The notes: generated by a model not told the origin, from the letters alone. 64,000 bases of DNA from CAZPNX01 sp964588285 (GCA_964588285.1 CAZPNX010000002.1:115834-179833); one strand, 5' to 3'. Shown: positions 8,593 to 17,582, counted from the stretch's first letter. Made by a program: numbers and translations.

Positions 8593-9438
8593 TTATCTCA
8601 TGGCTTTGAGCCTGGCCACCCTCTCCGCTATCGGCGGATGGGTGGAGAATAAGGACATCAGGCTTTTGCCGGACAGCGGGTTGACGATGAACATGTGGGC
8701 CGAGGACGGGTTGGCGTTGGGGATGGGCACCCGCTGGGCGCCCATTTCCAGTTTCTCCAGGGCTCCGGCCAAGCCGTGCGGAGTTCCCGCAATTTGGGCG
8801 CCGCTGGCATCGGCTTGGTACTCCCGGGTGCGGGAGATCCACATCTGCACCAGCAGGGCGGCGATGGGCGCCAGGATGGCCATGGCCAGAAGGCCGATGG
8901 CGTTGCCCCCGCCCTCCCGGTCCCGGTCCCCGTAGCCTCCGAACATGGCCCCCCAGCTGGCCATTCTGGCCAGCATGGTGATGGCCCCGGCCAATGTGGC
9001 CACAATGGAGCCGATTAGTATGTCGCGATTCTTGACATGACCCAGCTCGTGGGCGATGACCCCCTCCAGCTCCTGCCGGCTTAAAAGCTGCATGATGCCC
9101 TGGGTGACGGCCACCGCCGCATGCTGTGGATTGCGCCCGGTGGCAAAGGCATTGGGCGAGGCCGAGGGGATGATGTAGATCTTAGGCATGGGAATACCTG
9201 CCCGGGTGGCCAGATTTCTAACCATGGCGTGCAGTTCCGGAGCCTCGGCCTCGGACACCGGCTGGGCCCGATAGCTCATCAGCGCTATCTTGTCGGAGAA
9301 CCAGTAAGATCCCAAGTTGAGAACTGCGGCCAGGATCAGGGCCATGATCATGCCCTGCTGTCCGCCCAAATACTGGCCTAAGAGGACGAAACCCACGGTC
9401 AGCAGGGTCATTAAGGCGATGGTTTTTACTCCGTTCAT
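8593..9438 (-). CDS. htpX: HtpX family membrane metalloprotease (M48)
   Basis: 281 residues, normal for HtpX. Two N-terminal membrane helices (about 7-50) precede a cytosolic M48 domain with the zinc motif HELGH near residue 130 and the third ligand region EYQAD near residue 208. Two further hydrophobic segments (about 140-200) follow. HtpX degrades misfolded inner-membrane proteins together with FtsH. It stands 77 bases downstream of the secreted peptidases' start region on the same strand; co-transcription is possible but not shown. Confidence 0.93.
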   Translation of the reverse strand: MNGVKTIALMTLLTVGFVLLGQYLGGQQGMIMALILAAVLNLGSYWFSDKIALMSYRAQPVSEAEAPELHAMVRNLATRAGIPMPKIYIIPSASPNAFATGRNPQHAAVAVTQGIMQLLSRQELEGVIAHELGHVKNRDILIGSIVATLAGAITMLARMASWGAMFGGYGDRDREGGGNAIGLLAMAILAPIAALLVQMWISRTREYQADASGAQIAGTPHGLAGALEKLEMGAQRVPIPNANPSSAHMFIVNPLSGKSLMSLFSTHPPIAERVARLKAMR

Positions 9439-9462
9439 TTTTCCTTGTAAATATTGTGTTAA

Positions 9463-10425
9463 TTAGTTGTTATTGACGATACGGTCCCCCGGCCCCCCGC
9501 CGGAGTGGTCCAACTCCTGGAACCATCCGTTATCGAATCCCAATTCCTCGGCCTTATCCACCGCGCTTTGGTATTCCTCAGTGCTGACGTTCCTGGCCAG
9601 CTCCGGCATCATTAGAGCCTTGTGGGCCGGAAAGTACTGGGCCATCAGCGAAAGGTAGACCCGGGGCGAAATCTCCCTGGCCAGAAATTCCAGGCATTCC
9701 AGACTCTGCGACAGGTTGTTGGGCAGAACCAGATGCCTGACCAGCATCCCGCGATAGGCGACGCCCTCATCGTCCAGCCGGAGCGGCCCCACCTGGCGCC
9801 ACATCTCCCTGAGGGCGGCTCGTACTACATCCGGATAGTCGGCCGCGTCCGAGTATCTTTTTGAGGCCGCCTGGTCCAAGTAGCGGATGTCCGGCATGTA
9901 GATGTCGACCAGCCCGTCCAGAAGGTCCAGGGAATCCGGGGAATCATAGCCGCTGGAATTGTAGACCAAAGGGATCCGCAGGCCGCGCTCGGCCGCCAAT
10001 TCCAGGGAGATGATGATCTGGGCCGTCATGTGCGACGGGGTGACGAAGTTGATGTTGTGGCAGCCCCGTTCCTGGAGATCCAGCATCATCCCGGCCAACT
10101 CCTCGAAGGACACCTCCTTGCCCTGCCCCAGCTGGCTGATGGGCCAATTCTGGCAGTAGGCACAGGACAAGTTGCAGTTGGAGAAGAAAATGGTGCCCGA
10201 GCCGCGGGCGCCGGAGATGGGAGGTTCTTCGCCGTGATGGGCGTTGTGGCTGGCCACGGCCGGCAGGCGGCCCGAGCGGCAGTATCCGGTGCGGCCCCAG
10301 CGCCGGTCGGCCCGGCAGGCCCGGGGGCACAATGTGCAGGAAGCCAGGAGTTTCTCCGCCTCCTGGCTTCGCCGCCTCAGTTCCCCGGAGCGCCAAGCGT
10401 CCCAATAGGCCGGTTCCGAAACCAC
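9463..10425 (-). CDS. radical SAM protein, PflX/COG1313 family
   Basis: A radical SAM enzyme resembling pyruvate-formate-lyase activating enzymes of the PflX type. The cluster motif CNLSCAYC near residue 99 binds the 4Fe-4S cluster; an N-terminal cysteine set (CTLCPRACRADR) precedes it, as usual in this family. The actual substrate is not known. The frame is open to a TTG at 10461, but those bases form the -35 box of a good promoter; I place the start at GTG 10425, exactly where transcription should begin, implying a leaderless mRNA (320 residues). Confidence 0.82.
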   Translation of the reverse strand: MVSEPAYWDAWRSGELRRRSQEAEKLLASCTLCPRACRADRRWGRTGYCRSGRLPAVASHNAHHGEEPPISGARGSGTIFFSNCNLSCAYCQNWPISQLGQGKEVSFEELAGMMLDLQERGCHNINFVTPSHMTAQIIISLELAAERGLRIPLVYNSSGYDSPDSLDLLDGLVDIYMPDIRYLDQAASKRYSDAADYPDVVRAALREMWRQVGPLRLDDEGVAYRGMLVRHLVLPNNLSQSLECLEFLAREISPRVYLSLMAQYFPAHKALMMPELARNVSTEEYQSAVDKAEELGFDNGWFQELDHSGGGPGDRIVNNN

Positions 10426-10432
10426 GATGTAT

Positions 10433-10461
10433 AATATAGCACCAAAGGAGGTCTTCGTCAA
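10433..10461 (-). promoter_or_regulatory. sigma-70-type promoter, probably giving a leaderless transcript
   Basis: TTGACG at 10456-10461, 17-base spacer, TATATT at 10433-10438. Seven bases separate the -10 box from GTG 10425. The -35 box overlaps the stop codon of the upstream flavodoxin-like gene. Confidence 0.65.
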
Positions 10462-11036
10462 GAGGCCGGCGTTTTGCCGATTATCCGGGCCAGCGATCGC
10501 CCGACCTTTTCGGCTTTGGCCAGCACCTTGGGATCAAGGGCCGAGCCCTGTTTGAGGCCGCCGGCCTCGATGACGGCCACCGGCACCATCTTCAGGAAAT
10601 CCCCCATCCAGCGCTTGAGGTAGCGGGCCACATCGGAATAGGTGCCGGCCGGCGCCCCGGAGGTAACCACCACCACCAGTTTCTTGCCGGGAAGATTCCG
10701 CACCCGGAACTTGGCGTCGAGGAAGGCGTACCACCGGTCCAGGAAAGTCTTGAGGGGGCCGGTGAGCTGGCCCATGTAGACCGGGGTGGAGATGACCACG
10801 GCCTCGGCCGCCATGATCTTGCGGTAGAGCGGCTGCATGCCGTCGTCCACCGCGCAACAGGCCTCGGCCGCCCGCTTGCAGTGGTCGCAGGCGGCGCATC
10901 CCGAAATGCGCTTGTCGTAGATGTGAACCACCTCGGTCTTGCAGCCGGCGGCCGCAGCCGTTTTGAGAATGGCCTCGATGATCCGTGCTCCGTGGCCGCG
11001 GCGGTTGGGGCTGCCGTTTATGGCTAAAATGTTCAT
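10458..11036 (-). CDS. flavodoxin-fold NADPH-dependent FMN reductase / iron-sulfur flavoprotein
   Basis: 192 residues with the FMN-binding flavodoxin start MNILAINGSPNRRG, a compact cysteine set (GCAACDHCKR, then CC) typical of iron-sulfur flavoproteins, and the conserved STPVYMGQLTGPLKTFLDR segment. Such proteins carry electrons or reduce small molecules; the partner is unknown. The ATG overlaps the TGA of the TPR gene upstream (ATGA), indicating translational coupling. The radical SAM gene downstream has its own promoter. Confidence 0.85.
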   Translation of the reverse strand: MNILAINGSPNRRGHGARIIEAILKTAAAAGCKTEVVHIYDKRISGCAACDHCKRAAEACCAVDDGMQPLYRKIMAAEAVVISTPVYMGQLTGPLKTFLDRWYAFLDAKFRVRNLPGKKLVVVVTSGAPAGTYSDVARYLKRWMGDFLKMVPVAVIEAGGLKQGSALDPKVLAKAEKVGRSLARIIGKTPAS

Positions 11037-11878
11037 GCTCTTTCCTTTTCGGCATTATTGATTTTTGATTCCACCCTGGCGATGTCCCCCATTATCTGCG
11101 CCTCTCCGGGACCGTCGCCCAACTGCCGGGCCAGCTTTAAATCGTCTCGGTAGCTGGCCAGCGCCTCTCGGAGTCGCCCCATTCCTTCGTAAGCGCTGGC
11201 AAGGTTATAGATGGTGCAGTATTCCGCATAGGGGTCGCCGATAGCGCGGCATATTTTCAGCGATTCCAGTATAAGCTGAAGCGCCTCCTGGTAGCGTTTC
11301 TGGTCGATCCGCACGCATCCCATGTTGCCCAGAGTCGTAGCCTGTTCAGCCCGGAGGCCTAGTTGCTTCGACAATTCCAATTTTCGTTCTAAAAAGACAA
11401 TGGCTTTCTCGCTCTGCCCCTGATCCATAGCTACCAAGCCTTGAAGATTAAGGGCGTTGATCAGCGCCTTGCGGTCACCCCGTTCCTCTGCTTCCTTTGC
11501 CAATTCAGATGCGGCCGCCTCGGCCTCGGCGAACCGTTGCTGCTGGATGCAGACATTAACCAAAAAGGCTCGGCAGTAGAAAGCATTTTGTTGTTCTCCG
11601 CCTTTCTGGAAAAGCTTTAAGGCCTGGTTCAGCTTGCGGCGACCATTTTCGCTGTCGCCCTTCTGCGCAGCCAATACCCCCAGTTTCATCAGACAGTAGG
11701 CGGCATTCAAACCTCCGATTTCTGCTTTATCCAAGTCCTTAAGACACAGATCCTCAAGCCTAGCGAAGTCACCCATCCGATGCAGCACCTCGGCCTTGGC
11801 CGCCCTCAGCCCGAAGGGATAGACCCCCCCCGGTAACTGCTTCCACAACCCCTGATGGTAAGGTTTCCAGAGCCTCAT
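11033..11878 (-). CDS. TPR-repeat protein
   Basis: 281 residues made almost entirely of tetratricopeptide repeats of the 40-residue type (GDSENGRRKLNQALKLF, DQGQSEKAIVFLERKLEL, GRLREALASYRDDLKLA). No signal peptide or membrane segment; a soluble scaffold is likely. It begins two bases after a vestigial copy of the uvrD 3' end and stops inside the start codon of the flavodoxin-like gene. It is a distant relative of the TPR gene upstream and of that at 52063, sharing the opening pattern of a short Trp-rich leader then a TPR starting with a K..L..G.. helix. Function unknown. Confidence 0.75.
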   Translation of the reverse strand: MRLWKPYHQGLWKQLPGGVYPFGLRAAKAEVLHRMGDFARLEDLCLKDLDKAEIGGLNAAYCLMKLGVLAAQKGDSENGRRKLNQALKLFQKGGEQQNAFYCRAFLVNVCIQQQRFAEAEAAASELAKEAEERGDRKALINALNLQGLVAMDQGQSEKAIVFLERKLELSKQLGLRAEQATTLGNMGCVRIDQKRYQEALQLILESLKICRAIGDPYAEYCTIYNLASAYEGMGRLREALASYRDDLKLARQLGDGPGEAQIMGDIARVESKINNAEKERA

Positions 11879-11879
11879 T

Positions 11880-11908
11880 GCCTACCTCACCGGCTACACG
11901 AAGCCGGC
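11880..11908. repeat. vestigial second copy of the uvrD 3' end
   Basis: 29 bases match the true uvrD end (12901-12929) with one mismatch. The copy contains the hairpin CCGGCT/AGCCGG. The mismatch turns the glutamate codon into a stop, so it is not functional as coding sequence. Together with the original it flanks the TPR gene 11910-12899 as a direct repeat. Confidence 0.8.
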
Positions 11909-11909
11909 T

Positions 11910-12899
11910 TCATTGTGCGCTTTTAACATCGGGGACCTCGGCATGCTTTTCCTGATTATTGTGTCTTTCATCTATCTGCTTCTGGCCTTCCAACATCCTT
12001 CTCAACTCGGCGCGGCGGGCCGCATACCGCTCGGCCTCGTCGCTTTTACCCAAGGTCCGGCAAGCCTGGCACAGTTCTTCCAGATACACCACCTCCCCTG
12101 CTTTGTCCCCCAGCTTTTCAGCATATTTAAGGCCGGCCTGTAAATGATGCTCGGCCTTCGACCATTGGCCGAGCTTCTGGTATAGGTCTGCCAGGTTCCC
12201 CACGGTCACGTAACATCCCTGCATGTCGCCGATCTTCCGGGCCATCTCCAGGCTATTCATCAGGTACTTCTCGGACAGTTCGTAATCACCCTTCATCATA
12301 TGGGCGTAACCGATGTTGCATAGCACGGAACGTATTTGTTCCATGTTACCCGCCCGCTGTTCCATTTCCAGTCGCCGCTGGAAGCATTCCATGGCCTTCT
12401 CCTGGTCACCCGTCTCCACGTGGACCAGGCCGATGAAATTCAGCGCGCGACTTATTTGGATGGAGTTGTTCGTGTCCTCCGCCAGGCGATGCTGCTCAAG
12501 GAACATCTCCAAGGCCTCGGGGTATCGCTTCTGGACGAACAACAGCAACCCCTGGTTCCCCAAGACGCTTACCAAGCCCTCGTCGTTGCCCAGCTTTTCG
12601 AACAGCCGTCGCGACTCCGCCAAAGCGGTTTTGGCCTGTTCGTACCGCCCCTGTTGTACGAGAAGCCAGCCCAGCCCGGCTAGTCCCTTGGCCTGTAGCA
12701 GTTCGTCGCCGTGCCGCTCGGCGATGGCCAGCATGGCCCGCGATAACGCCTGCACGCCCGACCACTCGCCGACCAGGTATAGCAGCTTGTACTTGTCCCA
12801 AAGCAGTTGAACTGGGTGCCACCACCCCGGCTCGCCGCCGTAGTGCTGCCAGCAGAACCTGGGACGGACTGGTCGCCTTCTCGCATGCCAGACCATCAC
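11910..12899 (-). CDS. TPR-repeat protein inserted behind uvrD
   Basis: 329 residues. After a short N-terminal leader (HYGGEPGWWHPVQLLWDKY) come about seven TPR units (GRYEQAKTALAESRRLFE, KRYPEALEMFLEQHRLAE, GDQEKAMECFQRRLEMEQ, GQWSKAEHHLQAGLKYAE) and a charged C-terminus. No export signal. ATG at 12899 lies 3 bases after the uvrD stop. The gene is bounded on both sides by the 29-base uvrD-end repeat, one base beyond its own stop codon. This suggests it arrived as a unit or by tandem duplication with the neighbouring TPR gene. Function unknown. Confidence 0.75.
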   Translation of the reverse strand: MMVWHARRRPVRPRFCWQHYGGEPGWWHPVQLLWDKYKLLYLVGEWSGVQALSRAMLAIAERHGDELLQAKGLAGLGWLLVQQGRYEQAKTALAESRRLFEKLGNDEGLVSVLGNQGLLLFVQKRYPEALEMFLEQHRLAEDTNNSIQISRALNFIGLVHVETGDQEKAMECFQRRLEMEQRAGNMEQIRSVLCNIGYAHMMKGDYELSEKYLMNSLEMARKIGDMQGCYVTVGNLADLYQKLGQWSKAEHHLQAGLKYAEKLGDKAGEVVYLEELCQACRTLGKSDEAERYAARRAELRRMLEGQKQIDERHNNQEKHAEVPDVKSAQ

Positions 12900-12900
12900 C

Positions 12901-12929
12901 GCCTACCTCACCGGCTCCACGAAGCCGGC
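12901..12929. repeat. authentic uvrD 3' end, member of a direct repeat pair
   Basis: The last nine codons of uvrD (including stop) plus two bases form a 29-base unit repeated at 11880-11908. It holds a 6-bp inverted repeat (CCGGCT, six-base loop, AGCCGG). Confidence 0.8.
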
Positions 12930-15032
12930 CATCACCTTCTTCCTCATGCCTCCGGCAAAGATTATCGAAAGCTTCATGTCATCGCCCTCGCCCTCGGCCT
13001 CGACCACCGTGCCCACGCCCCACACCGGGTGCCGCACTTTCACTCCCTTGACCCTCTGCCTCGTCCCGTAGTCGGTCGAATCCGGGACGTCCTCGTCCTG
13101 CCGCCGGACGGCCTCGGCCCTGACCAGCTTCGATGGCACCTCGGCCAAAAAGCGCGAGGGCGTGGACGGCAGCAGCCCCCCGTAGCGGCGCCGGGAGCGG
13201 GCGTAGAGCATCTCCAGGGTCTTTCTGGCCCGGGTAATGGCCACGTAGAAAAGCCGCCGCTCCTCCTCCAGCTCGGCTTGGCTCTCCAGCGAGGCCGAGT
13301 GCGGCAGCAGCCCGTCCTCCAGGCCCACGATGTGGACATGGTCGAACTCCAGCCCCTTGGCGTTGTGCATGGTCATCAGGGTCACCGCCTCGGCCCCTTG
13401 GTTCCAGCGGTCGATGTCGGCTATCAGCGACACCTCGGCCAGGAAGGCGGATAGCGACTTGTCCTCCGATCTTTGGCAGAAGTCGTCGGCCGCCGAGACC
13501 AGCTCGTAGACGTTCTCCAGCCGATTCTGCTGCTCCTCGGGGTCGGGGTACTGGTCTTTCAGGTATTCGAGATATCCGGTGGCTTCGACCGCCTGCTTGG
13601 CCGTCTCCTCGGCGTCGTTGGACTGCGAAAATGTCCTCAAATTGTCCAATAATGTCTTAAACGCCCCCAGCGCCTGCCTGACGCCCGGCCCCAGCCCCGG
13701 CACCATCCCGGCCTTTCCCAGCGATTCCAGGAGGGTGAGCCCCTGCTCCCGGGCGTAGGCTGCCAGCCTCATGACCGTGGTCTCGCCGATGCCGCGCCCC
13801 GGCACGTTGATGACGCGGCGCAGGCTGACCTCGTCCGAGGGGTTGACGGCCAGCTTGAGGTAGGCCAGCACGTCCTTGACCTCCTTGCGCTCGTAGAACT
13901 TGATGCCGCCCACGATAACGTAGGGCAGGGACTGGCGCCGCATGCCCTCCTCCAGGGCCCGGCTCTGGGCATTGGTGCGGTAGAGGACCACGTGCGTGCG
14001 CAGGGACTCGCCCGCCGGCCGGTTACTGATGGCCCGGCAGACCCGCATGGCCTCGTCCCGCTCGTCATAGGCCTCGGCCAGTGTGATTTTATCGCCCTTG
14101 GGGTTGTCGGTCCACAATTTTTTGCCCTTGCGGCCGGCGTTGTTTTTGACCACGGCGTTGGCGCAGTCCAAAATGATCTGGGTGGAGCGATAGTTCTGCT
14201 CCAGCTTGATGACCTTGGCCTCGGGAAAATCTTGCTCGAACTCCAGGATGTTGCGGATGTCGGCCCCGCGGAATCCGTAGATGGACTGGTCGTCGTCGCC
14301 GACCACCACCAGCCTCCGGTGCTTTTCTGAGAGCAGCTTGACCAGCATGTACTGGGCGTGGTTGGTGTCCTGGTATTCGTCCACCAAGATATGTTGGAAG
14401 CGCTTGGAGTACTCTGCCAGAACCTGGGGATGCTCCTGAAAGAGCTGGACCGCCTTGAAGATCAGGTCGTCGAAGTCGCAGGCCTGGCAGGCCAAAAGCT
14501 TCTGTTGGTAGAGCAAGTAGATCCGGGCCACGTTCTTCTCGAAGAAGTCGTAGGACTTGGACTGGTACTCCTCGGGTCCAACCAATTGGTCCTTGGCCCC
14601 GGCGATGCGCGAGGCCACGGCGCTTGGCGGCACCTTGCGGTCCGGGATGGCCAGCTCGTTCATGCATCGCCGGATGAGCGACATCCGGTCGTCCTCATCG
14701 TAGATGGTGAAGTCCCGGCCGTAGCCCAGCCGATGCCCATCCTTGCGCAGAATCCTGGCACATATCGAGTGGAACGTCCCTATCCACAACCCGTCAACAC
14801 TTTTCCCTAACAGCCTGGCCACTCTTCCCTTCATCTCATTGGCTGCCTTATTGGTGAAGGTGACCGCCAAAATGGACCAGGGGTCGCAAACCCCCGAGCC
14901 CACTAAGTAGGCTAAGCGGTGGGTCAGGGCCCGGGTCTTGCCCGAGCCGGCCCCGGCCAATATCAGAAGAGGGCCGCCAAGGTAGGTGGCGGCCTCGCGC
15001 TGGGGAGGGTTGAGGGATTTGAGGAGGTCCAT
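12903..15032 (-). CDS. UvrD/PcrA-type superfamily 1 DNA helicase
   Basis: 709 residues, normal for PcrA/UvrD. Motifs in order: Q motif (LNPPQREAA), Walker A (GAGSGKTRAL, about residue 30), Ia (AVTFTNKAANEMKGRV), II (VDEYQDTN), III (VVGDDDQSIYGFRGA), IV (LEQNYRS), V/VI (TMHNAKGLEFDHV, LFYVAITRARK). The C-terminal region ends in a Tudor-like segment (VRHPVWGVGTVVEAEG) that in PcrA contacts RNA polymerase. It unwinds DNA 3' to 5' in repair and removal of recombinase filaments. Its 3' end is repeated downstream of the adjoining TPR gene. Confidence 0.95.
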   Translation of the reverse strand: MDLLKSLNPPQREAATYLGGPLLILAGAGSGKTRALTHRLAYLVGSGVCDPWSILAVTFTNKAANEMKGRVARLLGKSVDGLWIGTFHSICARILRKDGHRLGYGRDFTIYDEDDRMSLIRRCMNELAIPDRKVPPSAVASRIAGAKDQLVGPEEYQSKSYDFFEKNVARIYLLYQQKLLACQACDFDDLIFKAVQLFQEHPQVLAEYSKRFQHILVDEYQDTNHAQYMLVKLLSEKHRRLVVVGDDDQSIYGFRGADIRNILEFEQDFPEAKVIKLEQNYRSTQIILDCANAVVKNNAGRKGKKLWTDNPKGDKITLAEAYDERDEAMRVCRAISNRPAGESLRTHVVLYRTNAQSRALEEGMRRQSLPYVIVGGIKFYERKEVKDVLAYLKLAVNPSDEVSLRRVINVPGRGIGETTVMRLAAYAREQGLTLLESLGKAGMVPGLGPGVRQALGAFKTLLDNLRTFSQSNDAEETAKQAVEATGYLEYLKDQYPDPEEQQNRLENVYELVSAADDFCQRSEDKSLSAFLAEVSLIADIDRWNQGAEAVTLMTMHNAKGLEFDHVHIVGLEDGLLPHSASLESQAELEEERRLFYVAITRARKTLEMLYARSRRRYGGLLPSTPSRFLAEVPSKLVRAEAVRRQDEDVPDSTDYGTRQRVKGVKVRHPVWGVGTVVEAEGEGDDMKLSIIFAGGMRKKVMAGFVEPVR

Positions 15033-15232
15033 TGATAATGTAATGCTTAAACAAATCGTATCAGAACGACAGTATGTTGGAGATGCTGACTTATCCGGTG
15101 GCTATAAGGGGCTATTCCGATCTTCCGAATTTCTTCCCGTTCACGCAGGCTTCTTATAAAGTATGGATTGACTAGATTTTAGTTGCGTAAAGAGGAGTGG
15201 CAATAGATAGTAAGGTTATTTCAAAAATAATA

Positions 15233-15478
15233 TTATTTTTCTTTTCGGAAAATAATCATTTTAAAAGTTATAGTTTCGGCTTTTTGCCCCGTTAACGAAC
15301 CCCAACACCCTACCGGTTTGTATGATGTAATAGAATCAATATCAACAAATTCCCAACCACCTTCCGCACCATTGTTAATAACCTGCTCATAAGCTTTAAC
15401 TGCGGCATCATGCTGACCTTTAGCGCCAATATCAATAGTAGTTGGCACAGGGACGCATTTGTAAATGTAGTTTTCCAT
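15233..15478 (-). CDS. DUF4177-like small protein
   Basis: 81 residues. The start MENYIYKCVPVPTT and the later GWEFVDID and FKMIIFRKEK strands resemble the DUF4177 fold of small beta proteins, with a helix of the form HDAAVKAYEQVINNGA between. A good site (AAAGGAAA) precedes the ATG. AT-rich codon use sets it apart from the flanking genome, and it closes an AT-rich minus-strand operon with YidD, a TPR-membrane protein and a CsgG-like protein. Role unknown; assignment is by pattern only. Confidence 0.6.
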   Translation of the reverse strand: MENYIYKCVPVPTTIDIGAKGQHDAAVKAYEQVINNGAEGGWEFVDIDSITSYKPVGCWGSLTGQKAETITFKMIIFRKEK

Positions 15479-15518
15479 GATAATTTCCTTTGTTTTGCAA
15501 TGTGGTAATAGTTATAAA

Positions 15519-15722
15519 TTAAGGTATATCTATACCACCATTAGGTTCACGACATCTATAAATTCTTTTTAACCCTCTCGTTATTCCACCAATCAGCCCA
15601 TATTTTTCTATTGCTTTAATCATATAGTCCGAACAACATGGTTGATATCTACATGATCTGCGAAATGTTTGCGATGCGTTTCTTTGATATAAATGGATAA
15701 GAAAAACAATAGTCTGGCTCAT
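15519..15722 (-). CDS. yidD: YidD-family membrane protein insertion efficiency factor
   Basis: 67 residues, the usual size. The family signature is complete: LIHLYQR, then SCRYQPCCSDYMIKAIEKYG, then GLKRIYRC and GGIDIP. YidD is a peripheral inner-membrane protein that helps YidC insert proteins, and normally lies in the rpmH-rnpA-yidD-yidC cluster. Here it is alone in an AT-rich island behind a TPR-membrane gene, so it is probably an acquired or second copy. GAGG precedes the ATG. Confidence 0.85.
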   Translation of the reverse strand: MSQTIVFLIHLYQRNASQTFRRSCRYQPCCSDYMIKAIEKYGLIGGITRGLKRIYRCREPNGGIDIP

Positions 15723-15763
15723 AATATCCTCGTTTATCCTAATGGTTGATATGGGTTATATTT

Positions 15764-17395
15764 TTAATACTTCATAACTTCTTCAGTATCAAATTCCATG
15801 TCAATTAATACCGGAGACAGAACTTGATTCGCCAAAGTAATATCAATTTCCACATTAGCGGCTTTGAAGCGATTCATCAATGGGGAGAACAACAATAGAA
15901 GTAAAGTTACAATTGTTATACCGAATATCCCCCATTCAGATTTATCAATCGTATGTACTTGGATAAGAATCAATAATGCTAATTCAAATAAAAGGCCCGA
16001 CATCAAAAAAGCCCCGATAATTCTTTTTACTAACCTGCCGGTATATTTCGGCGAATTAAACCACCATTCCAGCCATGTTGGTGATATTTTACGATTCCAT
16101 ATGTGATTTAGGAATATCTTAGCTTCTGGATAGCCCGTTATTCCTTTTCTAACATCTTTAATTAGAAGTTTTAAAGCAGTCCGAGTGTTTTTAAATAATA
16201 ATCTAAAACCATAACTTAACGATTTCCCTCTTGTTACAGGCATACGATAAAAATCATTTGAAAGGATAAGATATTTTTCAGCATTTATGAAATCTTCAAG
16301 TTTGTAATAAATTAATCCTAACCAAAAGTATAATTTGGCAATGTCATTTGATGACATCTTGTTTTTATATGCCTTAATTGTTTTTTCTAGTTCCATGCCC
16401 ACTATACTCATTTGTTTTATATCGCAAATATACTCGTTCTTTATGGTTTTTGTTGAGTATAGCGCGGTCATGAATTTAGCATATATCAGCCATACAGAGG
16501 TTTTCATCGAAGCTGGTGCATATTCATTTGCTTTCGCGAAAGACAGTAATGCTTTATCAAAATGCATCTTTGTTAAATGTAGTCTTCCTTCTAATATATA
16601 TAAATCTGAAAGCGCCTCAGACACATTTTCTAAATATATGTTTTTTGTTGCTTTATTTAAATAACCTTTATCTCCAAGCAATTCTTCTACTCGTTTCTGG
16701 CTGCTGCTAATATCGCCCACATTAAACAACAGGGTCGCGCTTTCAATGTCAAATACATATGACTGAAGATGATCCTTCGTTTCGTCTTTGGCTTTTTGAA
16801 ACAACTGTAATGCGGTAAGATATTGTTTTTGTTTAATCAATAGCCGAATAATCCATACATAACTAATTATCATGCCATAGATGTCTTTTTTATTTTTAAA
16901 TATCATCAGTGATTTATTAAAACATTCTTTCGCCTTTTCATTGTTTCCTCTCAATGATAAAACAATACCATACGAATGATAATAGTTAGCTGTCGTAATC
17001 TCCTTAATATCTATACCTTTTTCTATCAACTCTACCCCCTTTTCTAGTAAACGAACTGCTTCATCATAAAAAAGTAAGTGGGAGCATGTAATTGATTTAT
17101 CGCGCATTGACTGAATTGCTTTAATAATTCTTTTTTTCTTCTGTGCAATATTAATTGCTACATCATAATATTTAAGTGCTTTTTTACCTAAATGTAAGGC
17201 AGCATAAGCCTGACCCATAAACCGCCATGGGTCAGAATATTCATATTTTAGCGCTTGTGTTAATGATTCAAAATAATTGATAGCATCATAATAGCGCTCA
17301 TCATCTATTAATTGTACGCCGTCAAGGATTAATCGTTCGGCATTTTGATTACTTACATCATTCACTTGATTTTGTGCTTTATTTGCATTCTTCAT
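15764..17395 (-). CDS. TPR-repeat protein with two C-terminal membrane helices
   Basis: 543 residues. Residues about 20-400 are helical repeats of TPR type (YDAINYFESLTQALK, GNNEKAKECFNKSLMIF, EDFINAEKYLILSNDFY). Two hydrophobic helices follow (RIIGAFLMSGLLFELALLIL and IFGITIVTLLLLLFSPLM), then a short polar tail. It is probably anchored in the inner membrane with the TPR array in the cytoplasm. GGGAG precedes the ATG. Composition is strongly AT-rich compared with flanking genes. It sits between CsgG-like and YidD genes, which hints at a membrane or envelope role. Confidence 0.7.
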   Translation of the reverse strand: MKNANKAQNQVNDVSNQNAERLILDGVQLIDDERYYDAINYFESLTQALKYEYSDPWRFMGQAYAALHLGKKALKYYDVAINIAQKKKRIIKAIQSMRDKSITCSHLLFYDEAVRLLEKGVELIEKGIDIKEITTANYYHSYGIVLSLRGNNEKAKECFNKSLMIFKNKKDIYGMIISYVWIIRLLIKQKQYLTALQLFQKAKDETKDHLQSYVFDIESATLLFNVGDISSSQKRVEELLGDKGYLNKATKNIYLENVSEALSDLYILEGRLHLTKMHFDKALLSFAKANEYAPASMKTSVWLIYAKFMTALYSTKTIKNEYICDIKQMSIVGMELEKTIKAYKNKMSSNDIAKLYFWLGLIYYKLEDFINAEKYLILSNDFYRMPVTRGKSLSYGFRLLFKNTRTALKLLIKDVRKGITGYPEAKIFLNHIWNRKISPTWLEWWFNSPKYTGRLVKRIIGAFLMSGLLFELALLILIQVHTIDKSEWGIFGITIVTLLLLLFSPLMNRFKAANVEIDITLANQVLSPVLIDMEFDTEEVMKY

Positions 17396-17539
17396 ATAAA
17401 CAACTCCCGATTAAAAGGCCTAACGGATTCTCTACCAGATCTTACCGGGTTTAGCGTAGTTTAGTTCGTCAAGTAATTTAACTACCTTGTGGTATATGAT
17501 TTGGGAAGGTTTTAAATAGGATCATTATAAGGCAACAAG

Positions 17540-17571
17540 CCCTTTCCAAAAAGGAAAGGGCTTATAAATAA
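17540..17571 (-). terminator. hairpin after the CsgG-like gene
   Basis: A perfect 11-bp stem (AAGCCCTTTCC/GGAAAGGGCTT) with a five-base loop about 12 bases past the stop codon. The following minus-strand sequence is only moderately T-rich (TTGTTGCC), so termination may be partial. Confidence 0.55.
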
Positions 17572-17582
17572 AACTTACCTCG

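Noticed and set aside
11880..12929. Integron cassettes with attC sites around the TPR genes
   Set aside because: No GTTRRRY/RYYYAAC core sites and no integrase; the repeats are explained as copies of the host gene ends.
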